From assembly GCA_025618425.1 (NCBI GenBank), contig CM046842.1, positions 40,693,537 to 40,757,536 on the forward strand: a stretch of 64,000 nucleotides of DNA, written 5' to 3'. Origin of the DNA: Heliocidaris tuberculata (taxonomy: Eukaryota > Echinodermata > Echinoidea > Camarodonta > Echinometridae). Position numbers and translations under genes: made by a program. How positions within the stretch are numbered: the first letter of the stretch is position 1; every line of letters starts with the position of its first letter. This document shows positions 28,889 to 41,800 of the stretch, in pieces. The notes beneath the pieces were generated by a model. It was not told the origin of the DNA and did not search any database. It saw nothing but the letters and a program-made list of their open reading frames with translations.

Positions 28889-31239
28889 ACATAATTTTAA
28901 AACGAAAGTGTGAGTAGCGAGTGGAAGTTTAGCTCATTTAGTGATCTGTAAACAAGGCATTAGAAGCACTTTTCATTTAGCCTAAATTGCTTTTCTTATA
29001 ATCCCCCTGAAAATTTAACCCCTTCCCCTAAAATATAATTTAAAGATACGAGCTACAGAGCAAGCAAAATTTTTCATTATACATACAGACTAAATTTCAT
29101 TACTTCATTTTAGACTACAGGGTGAAGGACAGGTATACAACCTCACAACGAAATCCCTTTCTTTCTCTTTTTCTTATGATTAAAAGATAGGTGATCAAAG
29201 ATCAACAGCAGCGAGTGACCCCCTTCGCCCAAACCCAACCTAGACACCAGGGCTCCGAAATACATAAAGACTAGTTAACCAAAAAGCAAGGCATTTGAAG
29301 CCCTTTATTTATTACAATCTTTTTTTTTAAATCCCCCATAATACAAGGGAGCAATGGCAGATTCATTTATCAAACTATAATAGTAAATTTTAGCCCCCAT
29401 TTTTTAAAGTCTCATCCTGTTCATTGGGACGAGGTCTCTTGCCCCAAACACAATATATTATAGAATCTATTCTAGCTCCGCGTTACCGCGTTACTGACCA
29501 AAAACCTCAATCGTAATTTGCCCATTTATTCTAAACACCGATGCATTTTTGTTTGCCCTTTTATGCACGGTTGCTACGGCCTTTTACGAGCAAAGTCCCG
29601 GATGTTCGATGAACAGAATTACACAATGATAAGAACAAATAATCAATGATAATGTGAAAGCTGCTGCCATTTTTTTTTGGGGGGGGGGTAAAATTTTGCC
29701 CTTTTTGGTAAAGTTTATAGGTTGCTTTCTGACCAAGTCTGGCAGATTGATGAATAAGTTCTAGGTTCCAACATTAGAATTTTGAAAGGCCTAAGTTAGA
29801 TATATCTAACGCCCAGCTGTATGATAGCTAGGGGCACTCACACTTAAATGCGAGGTTATTGGAGATTGTGGGATTACGCGTATGAAAACCACACTATTGA
29901 AACAAAGGTTGTGTCTTTTTCCCATAGGTTTCACACGTTCGGAAATACAGTACCTTTTTCAAGGGACCAAAACGCCGCGTCGTTGGGAAGGGGTTCACTC
30001 GGAAGGGAATATCGTATTAAATCTACGTTTCCTTTTTTGAATTCCATCAACCTCTTTTTCTGTAGGACTTTGAGCATTCAGTATGTAAGTTTGACAGATA
30101 TTCATTTGATATTTTATTTGCTATCGTTGATTTTCTGAAAAGTGTTTGGACACTGGATCCACCACCATAGGCATAGATCTAAAGTTAGGTCTAATTTTCC
30201 TGTATTTCTTGCATCTTGTAATATTATCATTAGGGTTAGTTAAAATTTGTGGTGAAATTCACACCAGTCAGTTTCGAAATCAAGATATTGAATATTTGCA
30301 TTCATTTATCACATGTAGACTACAATTTAGGAACCCTTCATTTTGCCGAACAAGATTTGACAATGGCACTGTCACTTTTTATGTCAGTGTCAATTTGCGT
30401 TACTGACACCGTCGTAATTTTCACAAGAAATTATCTTCAGAATATGTATAATGTATAACTAGGACAGATGAAAGAAATTTGCATAAAAGCTTTGAATTCG
30501 GTGGCTTTTTAGCTGTTGAAAACGAAGTCAAAGTGTGGACTGTGAAGTGTGATAACTCCTTGGTCTTCACCGTACGGTACCTACCCTAGCACAGTCTTAC
30601 ATGCAGTCGATTGCTCTACTCCAGACATCTCCGACGTCCGAGTGAGATCTTGAAAACAAAATCGTGAACTGAAGGTATCCCAATCCCGGTAGTCAACTCC
30701 GATCGAGCTAGCCAGTAGTGCAGATAATTTTAGCGTTTCACATATGGGCATAGATAATACGTCTTCGTAATCGTAGGACTGAAAGAATAGACTGTGAATT
30801 GATTATTTATTTTTTGTTGTCAAAGTAAGAAATACGGATGAAGTTAGCCGACCAAAATCTGGATGTTCATGCAATGAATGTATATCGATCATCATTTACT
30901 CGATGCAGTGCAGGTCATGTCAGTCGAAAGTTTCAGCAAAGATATGGATCCCAATCGTTGGGCGATTTTTCACCGGACGGTGGGCGAGAAATAATCTTTC
31001 GATCGTCGATGTCTCGTTATAAACGCATGAGGACGCTAGTCATAATAGGATTTCGAGCGTCGATCCTTCGATAATTCGGACTGGATTTTGCTTTTGAAAC
31101 CCAATTTATTTTCACTTTTTTAGGATAGTAAACGGGTTCCATTTTCTCTCAAACTTTCACATATCCTTAATTATATATGTAGTTAGAGGACTGCACGCAA
31201 TTCACTGGCATTTGAGCTGATTTTACAATTTTTCACAAA
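28889..31239. other. No gene recognised
   Basis: AT-rich with scattered short open frames (29848, 30146, 30838) that show no domain and no codon-phase support. GTGATAACTCCTTGGTCTTC near 30548 repeats phrases near 22638 and 22713 inside the same TTAA-bounded interval. A G9 run occurs near 29680. Confidence 0.35.
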
Positions 31240-31257
31240 GTTAATCAATCCCTTTAA
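31240..31257 (-). repeat. TTAA-flanked 18-bp terminal repeat, right copy
   Basis: GTTAATCAATCCCTTTAA, exact inverse of 21981-21998. See the left copy. Confidence 0.55.
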
Positions 31258-31476
31258 GCCTATGTAAAGATGACAATTAAGTAGTCAAAGTGTTAATTTT
31301 CTTAAAGAGGTTTTCCTTCCATTCTCCATTGTGTCATACATAGAAATTGGCAGATGATGAATAACATCGAAAGTAGCGATTTTTCTGTATTTGTTTAGCA
31401 GAACACATTGTGTTGTCACTCGTGTATGCAGAATTCTATTGTTAGAAGGGACAGTGGCAACTGAAAGAGTTTGTGC

Positions 31477-31478
<2 letters not shown>

Positions 31479-31516
<38 letters not shown>
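31479..31516. repeat. (GA)n microsatellite
   Basis: About 18 GA units, then AAAGAGGGGGG. Confidence 0.9.
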
Positions 31517-31521
<5 letters not shown>

Positions 31522-31559
31522 GGGGGTAGGGGTGGGGAATAAGAAATAACTGATTTGCT

Positions 31560-32065
31560 GGGTTTTAGTTTCTAGAGGATTGTTATAATAAAATAGATCT
31601 TATATGCATAATGAAATCACTTAAGTTAGCATGTCAAGAACTTCTTGATTGTGTTATGTGCGGAAAGGTTAACCAAATGCCTCCTGGACTCGGGTAGTCC
31701 CTGCAGTAAGCGTATGGAAATGAAAGATTTCAGTAGTCTACAGTTTAAGCTTATAGATAAATTCTAAGACTGACAAGAAAGTTAGGAGCAGTATTCTAAC
31801 ACAATCTTGATGGGTTTTCATTTTTAGAGGATTGTTATAATAAAATAGATCTTAAATGCATAATAAAATCACTTAAGTTAGCGTGTCAAGAACTTCTTTA
31901 TTGCGTCAAGTGTAGCAAGGTTAACCCACTGCCTCCTGGAACCGGGTAGTCCATGTATTGAACGTTTGGGAATGGAAGATCTCAGTAGTCTACAGTTTAA
32001 GTTTATGAATAAATTCTAAGATGGACAAAAGAGTTAGGAGCAGTATTCTAACACAGCCTTTGCAG
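31560..32065 (+). repeat. Two-copy tandem duplication, period about 251 bp
   Basis: GGATTGTTATAATAAAATAG occurs near 31577 and 31828. The shared block runs through CACTTAAGTTAGC, CTGCCTCCTGGA/ATGCCTCCTGGA, GTAGTCTACAGTTTAAG and TTAGGAGCAGTATTCTAACA. The copies differ by scattered substitutions. No open frame spans it. Confidence 0.8.
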
Positions 32066-33030
32066 TAGGGTGTGATGTTAAGCCGGGATGAAGACGACCG
32101 GAGGGTAATAGATCTGATGTACAGTAATCTAATCGGTGAGAGACCACGCTATTTTTTTTAGTTATTTGCAAACCTAATGTATGGAGAGTAGTACTTAACG
32201 AATGTATAAAATAATTATTACATATGATATAAACATTAATTTTACAGAATATATCATAATAATATTGTTACTTTCTAAGAACTGTAGGTTCGGTGGAGCT
32301 GGGGAAGAAAGTTTAGAGATGTTTTGTTGTTGTTGTTATACTATATCTGGTTAATATTCGTGACTGGAATGTAGTCGAGTACGCTACCTTTGATAGTCTT
32401 AATACGTATCAGTTATCTTTGTTAAATGATGATATTAAGAACAATAGTGATATGATAATAACATCATTATTATCGAATACAGAGTATGATATATAGAGCA
32501 TACACAATATTTTAACGATTTCCCTCTCATATTGATTTTTTCTTTCATCTTTCTGTCTCTTCAACCATTCCCCCCCCCCCCCCCCCCCACACGATATCAA
32601 TATTTCAATCCTTTCTTTCTTACCATGTTCTTTATTTCCCCCTTCTTTTCGGTGAGGTATAAATGGCTTCCCCTTGCTCGTTTTCTATTTTGGAGACTAT
32701 TTTTGCTTTTTTTTTAAATTATTATTATTATTATTTTCAGGAGATGATAAGCTTAAAGTGAAAATTGTGATTGCTTTGTATTTATGTATGTTTGTATATG
32801 TTTGTAAACCACTGACTAGTAAGGAGAACCTTTATAGAACTAGTTTCCTTTTGGCTATCCTTGGGCACTAGTCGGTGGTATTTCTTATTTCCTGTGTTTT
32901 TATATGTTTTCTCTGTTTGTCTGGAAATTAACAAAATATACGTAATAAAAATAAATAAATGATACGACTGCAGGGCCCTTAAAGAGGTCATTATTAATAC
33001 TGATGAGGCTATAACCCGGGTAAACAAAAC
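32066..33030. other. No gene; C18 run and possible LINE 3' end
   Basis: Contains a C18 run near 32571-32588 and, near 32900-32965, a sequence ending AATAAAAATAAATAAATG that resembles a LINE 3' terminus. Nothing else was recognised. Confidence 0.35.
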
Positions 33031-33036
33031 ACACTA

Positions 33037-33250
33037 TTGTTATCATCATCATCATCATCATCATCATCATTGTTATTATTTACAATAATGATAAGAATAT
33101 TAACAATTATCATTATTATTGTTATTATTAGTATTATTATTATTATTATTATCATTATTATTATTATTATCATCATCATTATCATTGTTATTATTACTGC
33201 TACTATTACTACAACTATTACTATTATTATCATTATCATGATTATTATAT
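33037..33250. repeat. (ATT/ATC)n microsatellite
   Basis: A 210-base compound ATC/ATT array. Isoleucine- and serine-rich frames here are artefacts. Confidence 0.9.
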
Positions 33251-33514
33251 TAGATATGTAATTTCGTTTGAAGATCGCGCAACTTGAAAGATGGCACGTG
33301 AGAAAACGCAGGGTAGATACAATTTCAAAATCCAGAAAGAAAAGGTTCCTAGTAACAAACATGCATCAGGAGGGTTCGTCTTACTGCGACTCTTTAAGGT
33401 ATTTACAAACTTTTATCTGTCGTCATTTTATCTACTAGTCTAGATGTATTATCTTTTAAGTGTATGTATTTTTTACAAGATATGATTGTCGGGAGTTGTA
33501 TATTTTTATCCGGG

Positions 33515-33775
33515 TCTGCTCGCTATTCATAAGGACCGCTATTCATTTAACACGCGTTATGAATAGCGGTCCTTATGAATAGTTATGAATAGTGGTCCTT
33601 ATGAATGGAAGTCCTTATGGATAGCGAGGTAATTTGTCCATGGTTTGCCCGCTATTTAGAAGGACCGCTATTCATACAAACCGCTATCCATTTAGTCACG
33701 CGTTATGGATGGCGGTCCTTATGAGTAAGTGGTCCTTATGAATAGCGGTCCTTATGACTAGCGAGGTTACCCCAT
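33515..33775. repeat. Palindrome cluster of GCTATTCATAAGGACC arms, duplicated
   Basis: GCTATTCATAAGGACC and its inverse GGTCCTTATGAATAGC, with one-base variants, recur about ten times in both orientations around an ACGCGT centre. The block occurs twice in tandem (about 33515-33637 and 33641-33775), each ending GCGAGGT. Confidence 0.8.
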
Positions 33776-34119
33776 TTTATCGGGGTTAGTTTTCTGGAGG
33801 TAATTGGCACTCGGGGAAACAATGAATCATTTCAAAATGTGAACAAATCTTCGTTATTATCTAAAATTTCATGAATCTGCACAGCAACCAAGTAGTTTAT
33901 ATCGTATATATAGCTCTCCAATATCTTTCACTTGCTCATTTTACACTACAATACCAATCAAAATCGATCACCAATGAAAATAGTTGAAACGATTATACAC
34001 AAGATATATAAGAATATAAGTAAACTTCAAAAGAAAACACACACACACGCGCGCACCCATACATGTATGTACAAATCAAATCAGTATTGACATGATTGAG
34101 AATAAATTAATCCTTATCT

Positions 34120-34440
34120 ACACTGAATCCAACACGAAATCAATGTTTAAAACAGGCACTTAAGTTAATATTGACCTACACAAGTATACTCGAACAAAAT
34201 TTGATCTTTACCGACAACCCGGCTAATAACACGAAGATGAATCGATCTTCTCCTACATTACTCGAAGATAAGTTAATGTTCTCCGAAAACCCTATAGCTA
34301 CACGGAGATAACCAAATCTTCACCTACACCACAACTGAAAGATTAGTTAAACCTTTTTTGAAGACAAATTAATCTTCAGCGACGCCACTACTTGAAGAGG
34401 ATTAATCTTCACCCACCCTTACTCTAAGATAAGATTTAAA
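34120..34440. repeat. Degenerate minisatellite, roughly 40-45 bp period
   Basis: Repeats of the type CTACTCGAAGATAAATTAATCTTCACC recur with heavy divergence; the full motif is longer than quoted elsewhere. Related units reappear at 38538-38645, on the far side of the LINE region. Confidence 0.5.
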
Positions 34441-34469
34441 ATAAAAGATTTATTCACTCTATCGACCCC

Positions 34470-34740
34470 CTCCTAGGGGTATGAGACTACAAACAAAGAA
34501 ATGTATTTACAATTATTGTTATACATACATGTACATTATGAGTGGGAATTGTGGATATAGCAGATAAAACAATGTATTTGAAAAAAAAAATTAGAAGACG
34601 AGCCGTTCTGGCTGTTTGACTATTCTGCCACTACGATTACATACAGTTCTAGCTCTCTTACTTTCTGTAAGATGGCATTCTTCACTATTCTTTTTTGGTG
34701 TCTGGATATATTTGCCGCATAATAGTTCTGGCATATTTTG
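34470..34740 (-). mobile_element. Possible end of a Ty3-like LTR retrotransposon pol
   Basis: On the minus strand about 40 codons are open and include NRSGRIVKQPERL, a phrase like the C-terminus of many Ty3-type integrases. A purine-rich CTAGGAGGGGG lies about 130 bases further downstream and could be a polypurine tract. Alternatively this is the tail of the adjacent LINE and the resemblance is chance. Confidence 0.25.
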
Positions 34741-34849
34741 TTATTTTCTTAAGCTGCCAAGTCTTTAGCAAAATTGGATAATTTAGATATTTGTCACCCA
34801 GTTAGTCTACTTTTATATATATATATATATATATATATTTTTTTAAATA

Positions 34850-37020
34850 CATGCGCCTTTCCCTATGATAAAGGGGACATTCAAAGATGTAGTGAAACTC
34901 ATCTCCTAAAATTGAAGACATCCAGAGTGAACACTTTATTTCATCTAACAAACTTGCATCAAATCTACCCTTTATTTACAGGTAATGCATGCGATCTACA
35001 ACGGAATTTGCTGAGAGTAATAATGTCTCTTTGGCTTAGGACAAAAAAGTATCTTTCAAACTTAAGGTCATTTATAAACATTCTGTAATTTATACAGACA
35101 CGGTTAGACCACATTGATAATTTCCATTCCTGTTGGAACATGTAAGAGTGTCACGGTTTTAAATCATTAAGTATCCATTGAGAACTATAACCACTACCCT
35201 GAGATAGCGTATTGAAAAGTATCTTCAATAAACTGAAACCAAAGTGATGTGAATGGCAAGTCGTTGTCTTTATGCATGCACCCGAGTAAGTTATAAAAAT
35301 ATTTGAATACTTCTGCTGCTTCCCTTTAACTATCTTCAACCAAAATCCGACCATTCTCCATTTTACACGGTTTAATATCAATCCACGACCAGTTTTACAG
35401 TACACAGTCTGGCGTACACTTATTTACATGCAAAATTGTCCTTAAAGCTTTCTATGGCAAACTTCAATTTGATTTATACATTCGAAACCCCAGACTTCAC
35501 TACCATACAATAATATAGGTAATACTATATGATCAAATTACTAGCATTGTGTATCAACTGATAGCTGTAATCTTTTTGCTTTCACCAACATGCTATATAA
35601 GGCCTTCCTAGCCTGTGCTACTTGCTTAGAGATTGCTTTTTAAAAAGTTACTATGATAATCTAATCTAACGCCCAGGTATATAAAAATCATCAACTACAT
35701 CAATCACATTACCATCGTAAGTAAAGGCTGACATTCTTCTGATTTTCCCTTTGGAGAAAATAACAATTTTAGTCTTACTTGTATTTACAGCTAACTCCCA
35801 TGTATTGAAATAATCTGGCATGCCATTTAATGCCAATTTCAAGTTTTCCTGACTTTCCGACAAAATTTTAGTATCATTTGCATATAGAAGGCAATATAGT
35901 TTTTAAAAAGTTTCCACTTCTTCAGCATCTAGATAGCCATGAATATCATTTACCAAGGAACCCAGTCCCTCAGAGAATGTCCCTATATGTTGCTGAAAAT
36001 CATTCAAATACATCGCAAATAGCAAGGGGGAGAGGTTCTCTCCTCGACGTACCCATATGTTACATGTAAAGAAATCTGAACATTTTCCATTGACTGCAAC
36101 GCATGACTTTGCATATTTATAGATATTGTTAATGATACCAAAAATATTGCTATTCACGCCCAGCCTCAACATTTTTAGCCATAAGGATGTCCTATCAATC
36201 AGATCAAATACTTTTATAAAATCAATAAATGCATAATATAGTCGTTTCTTCTTTTGGACATATATTCCAATCTTCAGAACAAACATAATTATGATCAGTC
36301 GTTGAATAGCCTTAGCCATGTTAGCGGAAACTAGTCTGTTCTTCGCCAATTATTTCTTGAGCCTCCAAATATTTGGTAATTCTGTGATTTAAAATAGAGG
36401 TAAAAAGTTTTCCAAAACTACTTAACAATGTGATTCCCCGATAGTTATCAGGGTTTGTATCCTGACCCTTGTTCTTATAAATAGGGATGATTATTCCAAT
36501 GCACCATTCCGTGAGAACAAAGCCACACTTCAGTACAACATAAAAAAAAACTTCACTATTACCATGATTACGTCGAGCATTCCACTGGGACAATGTTTAA
36601 AAAACTAATTTCTCATCAAATCTCTACCACAAGCTTGAGAAAGTTTCAGTTCTTTAGCATTCTTTCAACTTCCTTCAATGTGATTGGTGCATTCAAAACA
36701 CCATTTACATCAACAGACTCGATTAAGGAATAAACTTTAAATGTATTTTTTAATAGCCTGGCTATAACGTAAGGAGCTTTGTTTGCAGAAATTTTCTTGT
36801 TTTCACTAGAATTTAGCATCCACAATATGCTTTGGGATCATTTTATTTCAAAGAACGAGCAGATGCATTTTAATCATTTTGTTTCATATTGTTTTTTTTT
36901 TTCTTTTATAGCTTTTACTACCTTCAACCAGATCAGTATTCATTTCAAAACGCCATGACAATTTTCTTTTTCTCAAAATACGGTTTTTGACAGTCAAATA
37001 CTCTCTTCTCGCTGCCCTAC
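34850..37020 (-). mobile_element. Decayed CR1-like LINE, reverse transcriptase and C-terminal part
   Basis: Pieces in order: KNRILRKRKLSWRFEMN (about 36960), WCIGIIIPIYKNKGQDTN and NPDNYRGITLLSSFGKLF (36460-36530), RRGENLSPLLFAMYLND (about 36030), YANDT in the catalytic box (35871-35884), KTKIVIFSKG, VKWRMVGFWLKIVKG (35350) and EFHYIFECPLYHRERRM (34870). Frameshifts separate several pieces, a stop interrupts at 35903-35905, and the YADD aspartate is Asn, so this copy is dead. No endonuclease region remains. Confidence 0.8.
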
Positions 37021-37693
37021 TGTTGTGTTGGGATCGGATAAGTTAGACATAGCTTTCTTGAGTACAGAAAGTTTTAACAGTAAAGATGAAACGGTGACAA
37101 AGTTAGTTACATTTGGAAGAGCATTGTATTTATTGAGATGAAATACAAAATCAAGATACAGATGTATGTAACAAAGATGAAGCCTAGAGCAAGTCTGGTG
37201 GTGACTTTACTCTCATGATGTCTGCAATCATCTCTCCCTATTCTGACTGGAGTCCAATGGGTCAGCAATACAATGTGGGAAGATTTAGGAGTAGACAGGC
37301 CTGGGCATCGGAGGGGCTGATTTATTGGTAGATGTGCTGGTATCTGGAAATGTTCATATTAGTCAGGAAGTGGTTTGGAGAGGAAGGGATAAGGGACATG
37401 CATATATGGGAGCGTGGGAACAAGGGTTCTGATTGTCGGTGATCAGAACATGAAAGAGGGAAGGGGCTTGTAGTGTTTATATATAGTGGTGATTATGTAT
37501 TATACTGTGAAATAAATTTTATGTTGTATGTGCTAATATGCCCTTTTGATTCCATAAAGATTGTTTAATTTTTGTGTGGTTATTGAAGAAAATATGTTAC
37601 CTGCCATTTCCCACCCCGTTCCCACAATACCCCAGGAGAAACGTGAGCAATGTTGCCTGATTCCTAATTATATGAAATTCTACCGTGCCATCT

Positions 37694-37785
<92 letters not shown>

Positions 37786-38335
37786 TGTGGGTGGTGTGTG
37801 TGTGTAATGAAACATGATTTGCAACATTCATAATCCAATTTACCCACATACCCCTGTAATATTTGAAACCCGAGATAAAATTGTGAATCCGCCACTTTCC
37901 TAGGCCTATCTGTGGATATTAATGATGGTGAGGGCCAGCCCTATCATGCCCTCTCCCCTCACTCTACTCCAGCCAGTGGAAAGCTCCCAAATTCTTTGGA
38001 GATGATTTCATTTTTTCTACAATGAAAAATTAAATTAATTGATGCATTCACATATCCCCCATGCCCCCCCCCCCGCAATCTTCACCGATGACACCAGCAT
38101 ATGATTAGACTATATTAATTCTTCAACGAATTAACGCCCCTAGCAACATGTTTGCCCCTGAAACTGAAAGAGAAAATGTTGTGGCCAACTTTCATCAGCA
38201 CATTATTAATGAATTAAGCTTGATTTAGATCTAGTTATAGTCTACATCTAGACAGAAATGGCGTAAATATTCATATTCTGAATGACAGCGCCGTAAAAAC
38301 CAAAAAACAACAACAAAATCCATCTGGTTTGGGTT
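37021..38335. other. No gene; TA/TG microsatellite and fragments
   Basis: Contains the array described separately and a CCGCCACT end-like fragment near 37890. No upstream exon of the MS4A-like gene could be identified here, although one is expected. Confidence 0.35.
37699..37805. repeat. (TA)n(TG)n compound microsatellite
   Basis: About 40 bases of TA repeats followed by about 65 bases of TG repeats with minor interruptions. Confidence 0.95.
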
Positions 38336-38480
38336 TTAAAGGGCCCCTGCCATCAAAATGCAAGTTGGTACCTGTTGGTGTGCAGTCCTTCATACATCCC
38401 ATATTTTGGTATTTGAACTTCTAAATATGTTTCATAGATTTCTAAATATTTCTTGAAATAATATTTTACAACGTGCTAAA
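38336..38480. mobile_element. Half copy of the TTAA foldback element
   Basis: TTAAAGGGCCCCTGCCATCA and the following 130 bases match the left arm of the complete element at 40641-41444. It is followed by a C9 run and TCCTGGCTACGCCACTG, the end of a hAT-like element, so the right half was lost or replaced. Confidence 0.65.
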
Positions 38481-38784
38481 AAAAATTGTCACATCCTCCC
38501 CCCCCCCCACCCCCTTTAAAAATCCTGGCTACGCCACTGACCCTCACTTGTTAATCTTCACCTCCATCAATACTCAAAGGTGAATGAATCTTCATTGACA
38601 CCACTACTCGAAGATAAATTAATCTCCAAATTTACCTCCATGACTACTATTATAAAATGTCTTCGGGTTATTGTTCGGTAAAGGGAAGTTGTTAAGGTGA
38701 TGGGGCTGGAAATCTCTTTAACCTAAACCAACAATGTTGAAGTGAGAAATGCTACACTTTATCTTTCTTTTCTTTATTTTCAAG

Positions 38785-38895
38785 GCTGCAAGAGTATTGC
38801 AGATGGTGGCAGGAGCTGTGTGCACAGTACTCTTCATTGCAGGAATCGCTCTCAAAGCCCATTCCTCAGCTTGGCCTATATTTACAGGATTACTG
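38785..38895 (+). CDS. MS4A-like exon a (TM1)
   Basis: Acceptor TTCAAG, donor GTAAGT. 37 codons: AARVLQMVAGAVCTVLFIAG and IALKAHSSAWPIFTGLL, one transmembrane helix and the start of the next. Confidence 0.6.
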
Positions 38896-41800
38896 GTAAG
38901 TCAGTACATTTCACGGTTTATCCTCCACAATGATGATGATAAATAATAACAATAATGATAATAAGATAATATTAATGATGATGATGATAATAATAATAAT
39001 AATAATGATAATAAAATAATATTAATAATGATGATGATGATGATAATAATAATAATAATAATAATAGTAATGATAATAATAATAATAACAAAAATGATGT
39101 TAATATAATGATAACAATAATAATAATATTAATAATGATAATGATAATAATGATGATAACAGGATATTCAATATAGCGCATAACAACATAAATCTCAATG
39201 AATATTTTAAAGCTATCAATGACTTGATTGATATTTCCTCGTGTGAAATCATTATATATTTCATTAACCTTTCATTTGCGATGAGTGCAAATTGGCACAA
39301 TCGCAGGCGTGCCACACATACGAAATGACACAATAATAGGAACCAATTAACAAAAGGATTTGCAGCGGGCATTACGAAGGCTTTTTATAGTAACCCACCT
39401 CCGGTCTAAATCGGCTACCTGACAATCCCTTAATCACCGGGGGAGCGTTTCATGAAAGGAAGTTGTCGTATATTTTATCCGACAACTGTTATAAGCTACT
39501 GAAATCCTTGTATCTGATTGGCTGAGAGCAAATTTGTCGGATAAAATATCCGACAAGTTCTTTCATGAAACGCCCCCCTGAATGTACTAATTTTGCACGG
39601 GAAATTGTTGACTAAATCTGAAGATACTGATAAATCTACAGCTTGAGATATATATGTTGTGGCACGGGCATGTTATGAGTGGCGCGGAAAGAGTTAATGA
39701 TAATACGTGTTGTTACTGTATTTCGAAATACATATATCATAGATCTTCATAATAACTGGGATGATAGCTGGTACTTACATCTACTGGTCTCCAAATACAG
39801 TCATTGTGAGTATATTGATCAATGGCCTTCATTGTGTAAAGTAATAAATTAAGTAAAGCATTCACGACACTTAGGAAAAGACTTTTATTTATTAAGCTAT
39901 GTTAAGCTTTGTCCTTATTAAAATGAGGATTCATCAAAATCAAATGATAACTTTGCAGGCTAATTATATTTTGAAATAATCGTACTCCTGGGACATGTAC
40001 ATAGTTTTCACGCTGTCAAACTCAGGTTAAGTATTATAATTATAATTATCATTCAATTTCTTGATGACCGATTAGCCACAGGTTTTTGGTCAGGTATTTA
40101 TGATTTATTAATTGATGTTTAGAAGCGAGTTTTAGAAACCGACCCTGGAAAACTGTGGTATTTTGAGCGGCATCAAATTTGGACGGATTTCACACAGTGA
40201 CTATGCAATAAAGGCACCTACAGTCTCGCTGATATACATCGCATAATGGTTGATTGCATCGTATTTTAGAAGTAGGTATAGTGAATGTAGATAATCTTAG
40301 ATGAACCTGAAATGAAGCAGTGAGGCTCTTCACAGGGAGGGAAACAGAAACAAAATAAAAAAACAAAGACAAAAGATAACAACCAAAACCAAAGTAATGC
40401 ATTCGGGCCAGCATTGGGAGATGGAGTTCCACTTTTTTTTTTTTTTTTCATTCTTTAATTGTTAAAGGTCTTCATCTACAGTACGGTGTCTACCATATCT
40501 GCGATATACTCTACTGTGATGATGATTACACTAAGAGCCATTGCAGACACTAAAAAGATAACTCTATTAGAATACTCATGTCTTCCGCTCCAATCGAAAT
40601 ACTGTGGAAGCAAACTGGTGAGTATTGCAATCAAGCTTGTTTAAAGGGCCCCAGCCATCCAAATGCAAGTTGATACTTGTTGGTGTGCAGTCCTACATAC
40701 ATTTCATATTTTGATATTTAAACATCTGAATATGTTTCATAGATTTTTAAATATTTTTTGAAATAATTTTCTAAAACCTGCTAAGCCCCACCCACTATTT
40801 ATAAATCCTCCAGATCTTTTTTCCCCCCATGACATTATCTGTCAATCATCAGTGAGCTTATAGCGATTATGCAAGTGAAAGTGGTATTTAACTTTGTCAG
40901 AGCTGACACCTGTTAGAATACAACATACAATACCAACATAAGAGTTGCTATGTCAGACATGCTGTAGTAACAGCAAGAAAACAAAGGCAATGAGGAGGTA
41001 TTGTATGAAAGCAAGCAATTCTATTATGAGTGTTTACTTAGCTGGGGGACCACTGTCTAGAATAGAAAGTTTTATGTAATTTCCTCCAGCTCAGCACACG
41101 CTCGTAATAGAATTGCATGCTTTCATATAATACCTCCTCATTGCCTTTGTTTTCCTGCTGATGCTACAGCATGTCTGACGTAGCAACTCCTATGTTGTTA
41201 TCGTATGTTGTATTGTAACAGGTTTCAGCTTTAACAAAGTTAGATACCAATTTCACAGGGGGTAAGTGGTCTGGAAATTGTTTTTTTAAGTGGGTGGGGC
41301 TTAGCAGGTTTTAGAAAATTATTTCAAAAAATATTTTAAAATCTATGAAACATAATTAGAAGTTTAAATATCAAAATATGAGATGTATGTAGGACTGCAC
41401 ACCAACAGGTAACAACGTGCATTTTGATGGCAGGTGCCCTTTAAAAGAGGGAGTGGCAATTACCGGTTCATGATTTTCTCAGGAACACGAAATCTCATCA
41501 ATCAAAATCAGATCTATATCCCTTTTTGATCCGCTTTTTTTTTCCAGTTACTAATTATAGAGTATGCATTACATATGAATGCCTGGAAACAAAACAGCAG
41601 GTTTATTCTAGTCATATCACGTATTTTTTTAGAAATGCCAAATGGAAGAATAACTTTTATAACTTACATACTGGAGCTTTTTAGATGCATCTTAAAATAA
41701 TGATGCAATTAAAGCTGAAATTGCCCGATAAGAGTGATTCTAAGAAAACCTCTCATTCTTTTAAATTAAAAGTTGAAAATGTTGTTTGGGCAAATTAGGA

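Noticed and set aside
35151..35405. Minus-strand 84-codon frame as a separate gene
   Set aside because: Its VKWRMVGFWLKIVKG phrase is part of the decayed LINE.
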